64,000 bases of DNA from Glebionis coronaria (taxonomy: Eukaryota; Streptophyta; Magnoliopsida; Asterales; Asteraceae): NCBI GenBank assembly GCA_025667525.1, contig CM046876.1:30405224-30469223 (forward strand), given 5' to 3'. How positions within the stretch are numbered: the stretch's first letter is position 1; the number at the start of each line of letters is the position of its first letter. Below, piece by piece: positions 1 to 10,154 of the stretch. Both the position numbers and the translations under genes were made by a program. The notes under the pieces were generated by a model, which saw only the letters and a list, made by a program, of their open reading frames with translations, was not told where the DNA came from and searched no databases.

Positions 1-1625
1 GCTATGGTTGATGTTCATCAAATTGATGGTGTTGGAGAATGGGACTGGAGCTGGATGGCCAAGAATGAGGAAGAGGACAGAGCTTTGGTTGCTGAAGTTA
101 AAGAAGAGCATGTTGAATATGCTCTCATGGCACACTCCTCCTCTTCATCAGATAATGAGGTATATGATGATGCTTTCTGTTCTAAGGGTTGTCGTTTAAA
201 TACTGAAAAACTAAATCAAGAGATAGTAAAATTATTAGATGAGGCTAGTACTGAAAGATGCAAAGTATCTAATTATCAAATTGCTCTTACCCAAACAGAA
301 AAGACAGTAGCTGAGTATAAGAAAATGGAGTTTGATTTAAAGGATCAAATAAATATCTTAAAACATGAGTTACATCAGAGTAAAGATGTTCAAGATATAG
401 TAAATAGGGTTAATCTTGATTTGATAGCTCAGTTAGAGAGGCCAATAAGAATAAAGATAATGTGAGTCTTAAAATCCAGAGATTTGATAAGGCCACACAA
501 TCCCTAGGAGAGTGTGTTAGTAAACAAAGAGACTCTAAGGACATGAGTGGGATTGGGATGAATAATTATACTGGTGTTCCACCACCAGCTGGGGATTTCT
601 ATGGTGTCCAATCAAAAGATTTATCTTGGACTGGCTTGCCAGAATGCCAAGAGGAGGAATTCATTCCTCCACCTAGAGTGACTTCCCCAGTTGAGGAATA
701 CAAGCAAAAACTGACTGACCTAGATGAGTGGAAGAAAGCTAACCACACCTTGTTTGTTAAGGGAGGGTTGTTGTGTGAAAGTCCAAATGAGCCCACACCA
801 AACATGATACCAATTGTGGAGTCCAATGATCCTAAACCTATTAAGATCACACACCCTACCACTGGCAAAGCTGTTGACCTTGGCCCACAAACTGTTAGAA
901 AACCTAGTGTTAAGTATGCAGAGATGTATAGGAATACTAGGTCACCAAAAAGCCAAGTTAGTAACCATGGAACAGGCTTCTTTGCTTCTAGACCTAAGAC
1001 TATGTCTAGAAAAGCTTGTTACACATGTGGTAGCTTCTCACATTTGGCATACAAATGTGTCAACGCTTCCAATGTCAACGCTGATAGGAACCATTTCAGC
1101 GCTGACAAAAGTCAACATAGGTCAAACACTGTCAGACCCAATACCTTTGTGAACAAAAGTTCACAAGTTGTTAGACCAGCCCCATTCTTTTCTAGAGGGT
1201 CTAACACACAAGGCCTAAGACCTTTTCAAAAGTCAAACACTTGGTCCAATAGGCAATGGGTTCCTGTAGCAAACCCTAGGTTCAACGCTGATAAAGGCAA
1301 TCGGGGCGCTGACAAGAGCAATTTCAGCGCTGACAGACACACTGCCAAACCTAGGTATTTGCAACCACAGGGAAATAGGTCTAAAGCTTCTACTAGCTTA
1401 ACATGGAGACCAAAACAAGACCAAAACTCTAATTCTACTGGTGTTTCTATGACATGCAACAGGTTTCATTATATTTCAAAAGCAATGTCAACACCAATTG
1501 GGGTTAACTGGGAATTTCATTCTAAAAGGGATGAAAATGGGGTTGTTATGAGAACCAAGTCTGTTCTTGTTGAACAACCAGATGAATCCAAGTCTTCCAA
1601 GGCTTGGGTTCCCAAAGAAAACTAA
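1..1625 (+). pseudogene. gag polyprotein, 3' portion, one frameshift
   Basis: Capsid/nucleocapsid protein that packages the element RNA in cytoplasmic virus-like particles. Visible parts: an acidic segment, a long predicted coiled coil (about 190-440), a proline-rich part, and one zinc knuckle C-x2-C-x4-H-x4-C near 1018-1060 ([14 protein letters not shown]). The upstream half with a second knuckle is outside the window but present in copy 2. Compared with copy 2 a single base is missing near 437-440, which ends the first frame at 465; the remainder runs open to the stop at 1623-1625. The 3' end is rich in ADK/ADR heptads encoded by the 21-nt motif. It overlaps pol by 22 nt, pol being in the -1 frame. 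Gag assignment is secure; the lesion makes this copy unable to give full-length Gag. Confidence 0.9.
1064..1334 (+). repeat. 21-nt periodic motif clusters in gag
   Basis: Motif starts (first base of CG[C/T]TGA or variant) at 1064, 1079, 1100 and again at 1286, 1307, 1328, i.e. spacings 15, 21 and 21, 21. Typical unit: CGCTGACAAG followed by about 11 variable bases. In this frame it encodes S/N-A-D-K/R heptads. Confidence 0.85.
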
Positions 1626-4600
1626 TGTGTTTTCTTTATGTGCAGGGCATTCAGAAGAAGATCAATGATTATGGATACTGGGATAGTGGATGCTCAAGGC
1701 ACATGACAGGAAAGGAAGACTATCTGACAAACTTCATTCCTATTCAGGATGGTGATAAGGTATACTTTGGAGGGGGCTACGGCACCATCACTGGAAAAGG
1801 AACCCTTGTCACCAACAACCTACGGTTTGAGAATGTCTTCTTGGTAAAAGAACTGGATTATAATTTGTTTAGTGTATCACAAGTGTGTGATAACAAAAAT
1901 AAGGTTCTTTTCACAGATACTGAGTCCTTGGTGTTAAGCAAAGATTATAAGCTCCCTGAGGAAAAATACATAGATTTTAGAACACCAAGGCATAAAGACA
2001 TATATAATGTGAATCTTAATGGAATTAAGGTAAATAATAAAATGATGTCATGTCTTTATGCTAAAGCCTCAGTAGATGAAAGTAATCTTTGGCACAGGAG
2101 ATTAGGGCACATAAACTTTAAGAATATTAATAGACTTGTGAGGCTTAGTTTAGTTGATGGTTTGCCTGAAAAAGCTTTCCACAATGACCACACTTGTGTT
2201 GCATGTCTTAAGGGCAAGCAACACAAGGTCTCATTCAGGTCTAAACAGGTGAACTCTAGTTCTAAACCACTTCACTTATTCCATATGGACCTCTTTGGTC
2301 CAACTAATATAGAAAGTTTGAAGGGTAAATCATATTGTTTTGTTATCACTGATGATTTTTCCAGGTTTACATGGACTTTCTTTTTAGCCAAGAAAAGTGA
2401 AACTGCCCAAAGTCTGATTAATTTCATTACCCAGATTGAAAAGAAAAATGGTAATGAGGTCAAAATTATTAGAAGTGACAATGGGGGTGAGTTTAGAAAT
2501 CAGTTGTTAGATGATTTTTGTGCCAAGAAAGGGATTACTAGGCAGTTTAGCATAGCTAGAACCCCACAGCAAAATGGGGTTGCTGAAAGGAAGAATAGAA
2601 CCCTAATTGAAGCAGCCAGAACTATATTGGCTGATGCCCACTTTCCTATAGCCTTTTGGGCTGAAGCTGTTAACACAGCTTGTTATGTTCAAAATAGGGC
2701 ATTGGTCAACAAAATACATAATAAGACACCTTATGAGTTACTTTGGGGAAGGAAGCCAAATATTGGCTTTCTCAAGCCTTTTGGATGTCATGTAGTTGTT
2801 TTAGAAACTAGTGAGGTCCTAGGTAAATTTGACTCAAAAGGTGATGAAGGCTACTTCATAGGTTATTCAGTGCAGAGCAAAGGATATAGGGTTTACATTA
2901 AAAAGGAAAAACGTATACTTGAAAAAGTACATGTTAGGTTTTTAGAGAGTAAACCTAGTGATCCTGAAAGTGGTCCAAATTGGTTGTTTGACTTAGAACC
3001 TTTATCTAGAGCTTTAAATTATATGCCTGTTACTGATCCAGACATTGTGAAGGTAACTTCAAGTGTTTTAGAAAAGAGAATTGGTAATGTTTCAGGTATA
3101 CAGGTTGCTAAGGAGGATGGACCACCAGCAGTTAAATCATCTCCCACACAAGAATATGTTACACTTCCTATATGGACAGATGAGTATTATGCTGCTGCTG
3201 CTGCTAGAAAAGATAATGGTGGTTTTCAAATACCACCAAATACAAACATGCATACTTCTTCAGGCGCTGACAAAGGGAAATCAAGCGCTGACAAGAGCAA
3301 TTCAGACGCTGATGGATCAGACGCTGACACCAACAGTTCAAGCGTTGTTAGCCCAAGCGCTGACAAACAAGGATCAGACTTTGACAACACCTTTGCACAT
3401 CTTTTCTCTTCCCATTTTGAACAAGGTGGACCTTCCAATGTTCATGAAGAGATTCATGTTGATCAAAGAGAGTCTGATGAAGAAGATATTGGCAACATGG
3501 AGCGTGAAGTTGAGGACACCAGACTTTTTGAAGGAGGAGTTCTCACTTCCACAGCAAAGGATCACCCCTCATCTCAGATCATTGGTGATGTTATGGCTCC
3601 AGTTCAGACAAGAAGATCCCATCAAAGTCTTGGTGGATTTATTGCCAATATACACAAGAAGGTTGATACCCCTCTTGTACAAGCATGTTTGTTTGCCTGT
3701 TTTCTGTCACAGGAAGAACCCAAGAAGATTTTTGATGCTCTCAAAGAACCAAGTTGGGTGGAAGCAATGCAAGATGAGCTTCACCAATTTGCTATACAAG
3801 ATGTTTGGGAGCTGGTTGATTGTCCTAGATATGTGAGACCAATTGGGACAAGATGGGTTCTAAGGAACAAGAAAGATGAAAGGGGTATTGTGGTCAGAAA
3901 CAAGGCACGTTTGGTAGCTCAGGGATATACACAAGAGGAAGGAATTGATTATGAAGAAGTTTTTGCACCAGTTGCAAGAATTGAAGCTATAAGAATTTTT
4001 CTAGCTTATGCCTCTTGTATGAACTTCACTGTTTATCAAATGGATGTGAAGAGTGCTTTCCTCTATGGAACAATTGTTGAGGAAGTATATGTCATGCAAC
4101 CTCCTGGTTTTGAAGATCCTGAAAATCCAGACAAGGTTTATAGAGTGAAGAAAGCTATGTATGGACTTCATCAAGCCCCTAGAGCATGGTATGGTACCTT
4201 GTCTACATATTTAGTGGACAATGGATTCAAGAGGGGCACCATAGATCAGACACTATTCACAAAGAAGAAAGGAAAACATGTGTTGCTTGTGCAGGTCTAT
4301 GTTGATGACATCATTTTTGGGTCTACTGATCCAAAAATGAGTGAGGACTTTTCCAAGCTCATGACAGATAAATTCAAGATGAGTGCAATGGGTGAGATGA
4401 ACTTCTTTCTAGGTTTACAAGTTCAGCAGAAAGAAGATGGTATCTTCATCTCCCAAGACAAGTATGTAGCTGAAATCTTGAAGAAATATGGTTTTTTTCC
4501 ACATGAAAAGGATGCTTCCACTCCTATGGATAGGGAACACCCTTGGGGAAAAATTGGAGCTGGAAAGGATGTGGATGTTAGGCACTATAGATCAATGATT

Positions 4601-5245
4601 GGTTCATTGATGTATCTTACAGCCTCAAGACCTGACATCATGCCTGCTGTGTGTGCTTGTGCACGCCATCAAGTGACTCCCAAAGAATGTCACCTTTTTG
4701 CTGTGAAAAGAATTTTTAGGTACCTAAGATGTTATCCAGATCTTGGCTTGTGGTACCCAAAAGATTCTCCATTGGATCTTATTGCATATTCAGACAGTGA
4801 CTATGGTGGTGACAAGTTTGATAGGAAATCCACAACTGGTGGATGCCAATTTCTTGGGAGTAGATTGATATCTTGGCAATGCAAGAAACAAACAGTGGTG
4901 GCGAACTCTACAACTGAAGCAGAATATGTTGCTGCAGCTGCTTGTTGTGGACAAGTCTTATGGATTCAGAACCAGCTGTTGGATTATGGGTATAATTTTA
5001 TGCATACCAAGATTTTTGTAGACAATAACAGTACTTTATGCATTATTAAAAATCTTGTGCATCATTCTAAAACCAAACACATAGAAATTAGGCATCATTT
5101 TATAAGAGATTGCTTTGAGAAAGGTTTAATACAACCAGATAGGGTAGCCACAGAAGATAATGTGGCTGATTTATTAACTAAACCTTTTGATGCTGGAAGA
5201 TTTCAATATTTGGTAACAAATATTGGAATGGTTAATCTCACTTAA
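1604..5245 (+). CDS. pol: Copia pol polyprotein (PR-INT-RT-RNase H)
   Basis: Self-cleaving polyprotein that makes and integrates the element's cDNA. Open for 1213 codons. Protease active site [11 protein letters not shown] near residues 26-36; GAG-pre-integrase zinc region (LWHRRLGH...[11 protein letters not shown]) about 162-210; integrase catalytic D (HMDLFGP, ~228), D (RSDNGGEF, ~291), E (ERKNRT, ~328); linker with ADK repeats about 550-600; RT from about 735 with YVDD ([10 protein letters not shown], ~900); RNase H with SDSDYGG (~1064) and the EAEYVAAA segment. It overlaps the end of gag and lies in the -1 frame; the nominal start is TTG at 1604 and the first ATG (1625) precedes protease. 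Expression therefore needs frameshifting or splicing. A change of conserved F to P (RPDIMPAV versus RPDIMFAV in copy 2) lies in the RT/RNase H connection. Confidence 0.95.
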   Translation: MGSQRKLMCFLYVQGIQKKINDYGYWDSGCSRHMTGKEDYLTNFIPIQDGDKVYFGGGYGTITGKGTLVTNNLRFENVFLVKELDYNLFSVSQVCDNKNKVLFTDTESLVLSKDYKLPEEKYIDFRTPRHKDIYNVNLNGIKVNNKMMSCLYAKASVDESNLWHRRLGHINFKNINRLVRLSLVDGLPEKAFHNDHTCVACLKGKQHKVSFRSKQVNSSSKPLHLFHMDLFGPTNIESLKGKSYCFVITDDFSRFTWTFFLAKKSETAQSLINFITQIEKKNGNEVKIIRSDNGGEFRNQLLDDFCAKKGITRQFSIARTPQQNGVAERKNRTLIEAARTILADAHFPIAFWAEAVNTACYVQNRALVNKIHNKTPYELLWGRKPNIGFLKPFGCHVVVLETSEVLGKFDSKGDEGYFIGYSVQSKGYRVYIKKEKRILEKVHVRFLESKPSDPESGPNWLFDLEPLSRALNYMPVTDPDIVKVTSSVLEKRIGNVSGIQVAKEDGPPAVKSSPTQEYVTLPIWTDEYYAAAAARKDNGGFQIPPNTNMHTSSGADKGKSSADKSNSDADGSDADTNSSSVVSPSADKQGSDFDNTFAHLFSSHFEQGGPSNVHEEIHVDQRESDEEDIGNMEREVEDTRLFEGGVLTSTAKDHPSSQIIGDVMAPVQTRRSHQSLGGFIANIHKKVDTPLVQACLFACFLSQEEPKKIFDALKEPSWVEAMQDELHQFAIQDVWELVDCPRYVRPIGTRWVLRNKKDERGIVVRNKARLVAQGYTQEEGIDYEEVFAPVARIEAIRIFLAYASCMNFTVYQMDVKSAFLYGTIVEEVYVMQPPGFEDPENPDKVYRVKKAMYGLHQAPRAWYGTLSTYLVDNGFKRGTIDQTLFTKKKGKHVLLVQVYVDDIIFGSTDPKMSEDFSKLMTDKFKMSAMGEMNFFLGLQVQQKEDGIFISQDKYVAEILKKYGFFPHEKDASTPMDREHPWGKIGAGKDVDVRHYRSMIGSLMYLTASRPDIMPAVCACARHQVTPKECHLFAVKRIFRYLRCYPDLGLWYPKDSPLDLIAYSDSDYGGDKFDRKSTTGGCQFLGSRLISWQCKKQTVVANSTTEAEYVAAAACCGQVLWIQNQLLDYGYNFMHTKIFVDNNSTLCIIKNLVHHSKTKHIEIRHHFIRDCFEKGLIQPDRVATEDNVADLLTKPFDAGRFQYLVTNIGMVNLT
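3265..3385 (+). repeat. 21-nt periodic motif cluster in the pol linker
   Basis: Motif starts at 3265, 3286, 3307, 3322, 3343, 3358 and a degenerate one at 3379; spacings 21, 21, 15, 21, 15, 21. It lies between integrase and RT, encoding a low-complexity S/G-A-D linker. Confidence 0.85.
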
Positions 5246-6503
5246 TATGTGTTTTGGAACCTTTTTGTAAAAGTATGTACAGGATAATGCATTGTTATTG
5301 GTCTTTGTGATGATTTAGATTTTTCCACTTTACTTTTCTAACACTGACAAAGGTGAATGTAACGCTGATAAGTGTTATTTTTCCGTTGTTAGAGATATTA
5401 TTGTCTAACGCTGACAAGAGTTCCTTCAACGCTGATACGTGTTGTCGGGACGCTGTCAGCAACAAATGTTAGTTTTGTGGTTTTCATCTAAATGTGTAGG
5501 TAGGTGGTAGCTTTATGCCATTGGATACAGAGTTGCTTATGGATCTTTGAAGAGCTATTTGGACATGTTTTTGTTTATGGATGATGGTTGGAATATTTAT
5601 ATTCCTATCTTGACATAAATTTTTTTAATGTTCATATATATTTTAAGAAGCTCATGTATCATAGTTTAAGGGGAGGTTTAAGGAACCTTTAGGACTCTTG
5701 GGTATTCTTACAATACTCTCATCACAATTCTAGATTGTGTCCACAGGTGAGTATGGGTTAGTTTTACTAAACCATGAGGCACTGTAGCATGCATAGTATA
5801 TCAACTTTGCATGCTGCCAAGACATTTTTGGCCTAGAATTGGTTGTGGTCTGTTGGGAGACTTGGGAATCATTTTGATATGGGTTTTACCTGGGAGTAAC
5901 AAGGATTTTATAAGGTAACTTGGTTGTTAAGAATTTTGGTTAGCAAGGGACACTAGAGGACTGTTATGTCTATCTTGCTTATGCAAGTGTGCATAACTGG
6001 ACAGTGCTTGCCGCCCTATGATAATTATCAGCTTTTGGTTATCTTCTCTAGGATAAATTACTTGTTAAGGTCATTTTTCACTTTTTAAAACAATTTTATT
6101 TTTGGACGCTGACAAGATTTTTCCAAGCGTTGTTGTGACCAAAATGGACGCTGACATGGCTTTAGGCGAACGTTGACAAGATTATAGCCATTGGGCGTTG
6201 ATAGGTTATATTTGACCGTTGACAATCAATGGGACCTACCCAGTTGTTACTTTTTGACATATTTTCAAGCCGTAATTTTAGGAGTTGTTACTTTCATTAA
6301 ATGCATGAGATAACTTATCACTTTTTCAATATTTTCATGATTAGTTTTTGAAAATCTTTGCCTATTTTTGGGCCAATCACATGCATTCATCCACTCCTAT
6401 AAATTTGGCTCCTATTTTTTAACAGGGTATCTATAATTCTTGTCTAACAACTTTTCTCTTATCAACCTTCATCTTTTATACTTCAAATTAACAGCTTTCA
6501 TCA
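5246..6503 (+). other. Non-coding spacer between pol and ORF3, with two motif arrays
   Basis: No open frame of note. It holds two arrays of the 21-nt motif: starts 5342, 5363, 5384, 5409, 5430, 5451 (spacings 21, 21, 25, 21, 21) and 6107, 6128, 6149, 6171, 6196, 6217 (21, 21, 22, 25, 21). A purine-rich run TTAAGGGGAGGTTTAAGG near 5667-5684 resembles the 3' polypurine tract and could be an internal second-strand primer, as in some long retroelements; that is inference. The stretch 6400-6500 just before ORF3 could hold a subgenomic promoter (CTATAAATTTGG near 6400), unproven. Confidence 0.7.
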
Positions 6504-9500
6504 ATGGCACCAAGATTTAACTCAGCAGAATTGGATTTGGGGTTCAAGTCTCAACACAACATGATTGCTTATCTTGTTGCTGATAATACTTTGTTTCCTC
6601 AATACACACAGATGGTGGAGTATTTGAACGCATCTCCATTAAGGTATGCTCTTTCTCATGCGCCACTTATTCCAGTCACACACATTAAACAGTTTTGGAA
6701 CACTGTTAGTTCCTCAACAGTTAATGGAGTGACCACATTAAGTTCTATTGTTCATGGGAGATCTTGGGTGGTTACTGAGGCCTTGGTACGCCAGGCCTTG
6801 CATCTTAATGATGCTGATGGTATAACCATTCTTCCCATATCTGAAATAGAACAAGGGCTTAGGGCTTTGGGATACCCTATTCCTGATGAAGGTACTCTTA
6901 ATAAGTACCATAAGCAGGAATTTCCCCCAGCCTGGAAGTACCTCATTCACATTCTTCTTCAATGTTTGAGTCCCAAATGTACTGCACATAATGAGATCAA
7001 TAGATCCATTGCAACTGCTATTGTGTGTATTGCAACAGTGCAAAAATATAACTGGTCTAAAATGATTTTTGAAGGAATGTGTAAAAACAAGGGGACAAAA
7101 ATGACTTTAGCTTATCCCCGTTTTCTGCAAATGATTTTTGATGCTCAAAGATATTGTTCAAGGGATCACAATGATTTTTATAAAATCCCTGAACAAAAGA
7201 AAGCTATTTTTACCAAGATGAACTCACCACCTCATAGAGACCTACCTTTAACCCCAGCCATGCTTGCTGTTATTGCAGCAGCACAACCCCAACCAGACCC
7301 CCAACCTCATATTGACCCTCACCCACAACTTGAACCTATCCCTGAACCTTTACCCTCACCTGACCAAATGCAAATAGACCAAAATCCCTTTGACGCTGAC
7401 ACATCTAATGTGAGCTGTTGATGTGCCTATTTCCACCACTGACACCCAACCATCACAATCCCAAACACCCCTTAACCAACCCACATCTACACCTTCTTCT
7501 ACACCATCTTCCACACCACCTGAATATAGGTTGTTTAAACGCCAAAGGACTGCTGGAGTGTTCTCCTCTGGTGGTCCTAGCCATGAAGCAGAGAGAACCA
7601 CCACCACAAGTGTGGCTGGTGACCTGGATGAGGCTGGGACTATTGGTTCTGGCTTAGAAGCTGGCCAAGGCAGTCCCACCATAGTTAAGTCCTCATCCAT
7701 GCCCAATGAATCTGACTTGGGAGGTCAAATCCCCATTTCAGAAGAGGGCAGACTGGAACCAATGACTCTTTTGGAATTGACGGCTGTCTGCATTAGCTTG
7801 CAAAAACAGAATGCAGACTTGGTACAAATTGTCAGTAACCAAGGCCTTGAACTCAAGGAATTGAGGGAGAGGATTGTTGTTTTGGAAAGTGTTCATGCAA
7901 AGGGAGGTATGGAGGAGTCTTCCAAAGGGGAGGAAGATCAAAGAAATCTGAGTGATAAGAGCAGTCAAGATGGTCAATCATTGGATGTTGCTGAAGCTCT
8001 TACTACTTTGAAGGAACAAACAGGTTTTGATACGTCCTTGATCTCTCCAACCAATTTAAATTTATCATTTACAGATATGTTGAGAGAGGTTACACAAGGC
8101 GCTGAGGGAAAATATTTGAGCGTTGACAAGACAAGTTTGGACGCTGATAGAAGTATTTTGGGCGCTGATAGAGGAAATTTGGGCGTTGACAGATCTGCAT
8201 ATGGAGGTGATGTATTCCAGTCATCATCTATCATCAAAGATGTTCCTACTCAGGTATTATCATCTACTCTACCAACAATTGCACCAACAGATAAGGGTAA
8301 GGGTAAGATGGTAGAAGAAATTGTTCCAAAGAATGCAGCTCAGGTTGAATTTGATAGAAGATTGGCTGAGCAAATGATGGAACAAGGTGAAAAGGAAAAG
8401 TCACCATTTGTTGTGACTTCTGAAAAAGAAAGTGATGGAGCTAGCTCAGATTCAAGTGTGATGATTGTTGAACCAGAAAGACTTGAGTATGGTGATGAGC
8501 TTGCTAGGGAAAAGCTGAGAGATTTAAAGTTGCAGATTGATTTTGATATGCCAGAGGTGGTTCAGATGTACAATTCTTGGGAAGAAAGCTGTATGGATAA
8601 TCCAGACTTGACCATTTCAGATCAGATATGGGGTTTGGAAATTCTTCTTAGAGTTCAGAAGGATTGTAAGGTGATTTTGAAGCACAAGGCAAGCAACATT
8701 CTCTCTGAGTTGAAAAGGGATAGAAGGAAGCTCTACTTTATGTTGCTCAAATGTCATGGAGTTGGATGGACACATCAGAAGCTGAAGGCTTTGACATTTG
8801 ATGAGTTGGAACATAGGGCTTATCCTATTTGGGTGAAAGTGCAGGAAGAAAACACTTTCAGACTTCTTTCAGATGAAAGAAAGGAGCAACTTGTAGAAGA
8901 GATGGAAATCAAGAAAGCTATGATAGTTCCCAGACCAGTAAAGAAGGGATTTGTACTTGAGTTTCCAAAAGATATGGATCAACTATATCCAAGTGAAGCA
9001 GTTATTAGAAAGAGCCTCAAGCTCTCCCCATTAGAAGCTTCAGATATGGTGCATGTGTTACCACTAGATTCCAGGAATCCAATTGTGAGTTATGATGAAG
9101 ATGAATGTGGATTCTGGAAAATTGGAAGATTTGGCAAGGAGGTACACACTTTTACCACTCTTATATCTTTATTTGCAAGTTGTGATAGAGAAGACTTGGT
9201 GGACCTTTGGAGGTTGCTAGAGACCAAGTATGAGGCTGAAGCACCAACTTCAGTCAATGGAATAAAACTTTGGACCACATTCAAAAGAATGTGTGGGACA
9301 AAAGAAGAAGATCCTAAAATATGGAAGGATCTTGAAGATGACCTCAGTGGTCTTCAATGGAGGTTATATTCAGCTGCTGGTGTATATCATTTGAGTTCTA
9401 CAAAGTTTGCTGAGTATTTACTTGTAGATGCTCAGTATTTCATATCCAAGGCTGTTTTGGAAAAGATGAAGGACACCCAGTTGGAGATAGACTATACAAG

Positions 9501-9576
9501 TGACGTGGCAAAGAATTTGATCAGATTTATTTATTACCAATATGATAAGGTTTATCAGACTCCTCCAAGTTCTTAA
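6504..9576 (+). pseudogene. SIRE-type ORF3 (env-position protein of unknown function), one frameshift
   Basis: Large ORF in the position that was called 'env-like' in SIRE elements. Read as 6504-7421 and 7423-9576; relative to copy 2 one T is inserted near 7416 (AGCTGTTGAT versus GGCGTTGAT), which splits it. The N-terminal ~240 residues form a globular domain (IKQFWNT, WVVTEALVRQALHL, FPPAWKYLIH motifs) that is clearly related to the N-terminal domain of ORF3 of the Copia element at 56136. Then come a proline-rich linker, a possible coiled coil (LQKQNADLVQIVSNQGLELK), motif-encoded AD repeats, and a basic/charged C-terminal domain. I see no signal peptide and no convincing transmembrane helix, so an envelope role is not supported by what I can read. 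I recall such proteins being given misleading enzyme names in Asteraceae annotations; the sequence shows no kinase motif. Confidence 0.85.
8100..8190 (+). repeat. 21-nt periodic motif cluster in ORF3
   Basis: Motif starts at 8100, 8121, 8142, 8163, 8184: four consecutive 21-nt spacings. A smaller pair lies at 7394 and 7415 (21 nt). Confidence 0.88.
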
Positions 9577-9618
9577 TGTTTATTCAGAAACTTGATCATA
9601 AGAGTGGATATCAAGTTT

Positions 9619-9628
9619 AGGGGAGGAT
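9619..9628 (+). other. Polypurine tract of SIRE copy 1
   Basis: AGGGGAGGAT lies immediately 5' of the 3' LTR start TGTTGGG; plus-strand primer site. The same tract is found in the copy at 30200-30209 (minus strand). Confidence 0.9.
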
Positions 9629-10154
9629 TGTTGGGAATAAATTAAGGCCAGATCACTTGAACGCTGACAAGAACAACTCAAGCGTTGACAAGAGCAAAGT
9701 GAGCGCTGATAGCATAAGCGTTGACAAGTTAAAGTCAAGCGTTGACAGATTGAAGACAAGCACTGATGGAAGATGTGAGCTACACGTTTATTATATTCTA
9801 GAATACTTCTAGTAAAGATAAGCTCGACATTGTATTTTCTATTATTATCTTTACCTAGAATAGTTGATTCGTAGCTTATTGTACAAGACTTCTTAATCTA
9901 TAAAAGAAGGTCTTTTAGGTTAATGTTTGATATAAGTTTTCATAAGTATTCGCAAGTTAAACCTCTTTCATTGTAATCAAGTTCGTTTATTCTAATACAA
10001 GTGAAAGTTTGTTTAACATCTTTGTGTTTTAGATCAAGTGTTAATTCCGCATAACACTTTGTTACTTTATTCATAAGCAAAGGTTTCTCTACGTGTAGTA
10101 CTTGATCTAATCTCGTATACACAAAGCTTAATCGATCTAAGTTTGGGATCAACA
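9629..10154 (+). repeat. 3' LTR of SIRE copy 1 (526 bp)
   Basis: Begins TGTTGGGAATAAATT and ends GGGATCAACA (TG...CA). It matches the 522-bp LTRs of copy 2 with scattered differences. A TATA-like box TATAAAAG is at 9899-9906, which would place transcription start (U3/R) around 9930. The U3 part holds the motif array listed separately. Confidence 0.95.
9662..9767 (+). repeat. 21-nt periodic motif array in the LTR U3
   Basis: Starts at 9662, 9683, 9704, 9719, 9740, 9761; spacings 21, 21, 15, 21, 21 in untranslated DNA, about 140-240 bp upstream of the TATA box. Units are CGCTGACAAG, CGTTGACAAG, CGCTGATAGC, CGTTGACAAG, CGTTGACAGA and CACTGATGGA. The CGTTGAC units contain TTGAC, the core of a WRKY W-box. 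Confidence 0.9.

Larger units (their letters stand above)
1..10154 (+). mobile_element. SIRE-type Ty1/Copia retrotransposon, copy 1 (5' end outside window)
   Basis: Order seen: gag (3' part), pol, non-coding spacer, a second large ORF region (ORF3), polypurine tract, 3' LTR. The order protease-integrase-RT-RNase H is diagnostic of Copia; the extra ORF between pol and the 3' LTR is characteristic of the SIRE/Maximus lineage. The right end ...GATCAACA is followed by AACCC, the expected right target-duplication copy; the left one lies upstream of the window. It sits inside the reverse transcriptase gene of a Gypsy element, which resumes at 10155. It is near-identical over its visible length to the minus-strand copy at 29678-41701. 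Lesions: one frameshift in gag, one in ORF3; pol is open. Confidence 0.95.

Noticed and set aside
9662..9767. CRISPR-like array because of regular short repeats
   Set aside because: Plant nuclear DNA, a core of only ~10 bp, degenerate units and no cas genes; the repeats occur in coding parts too.
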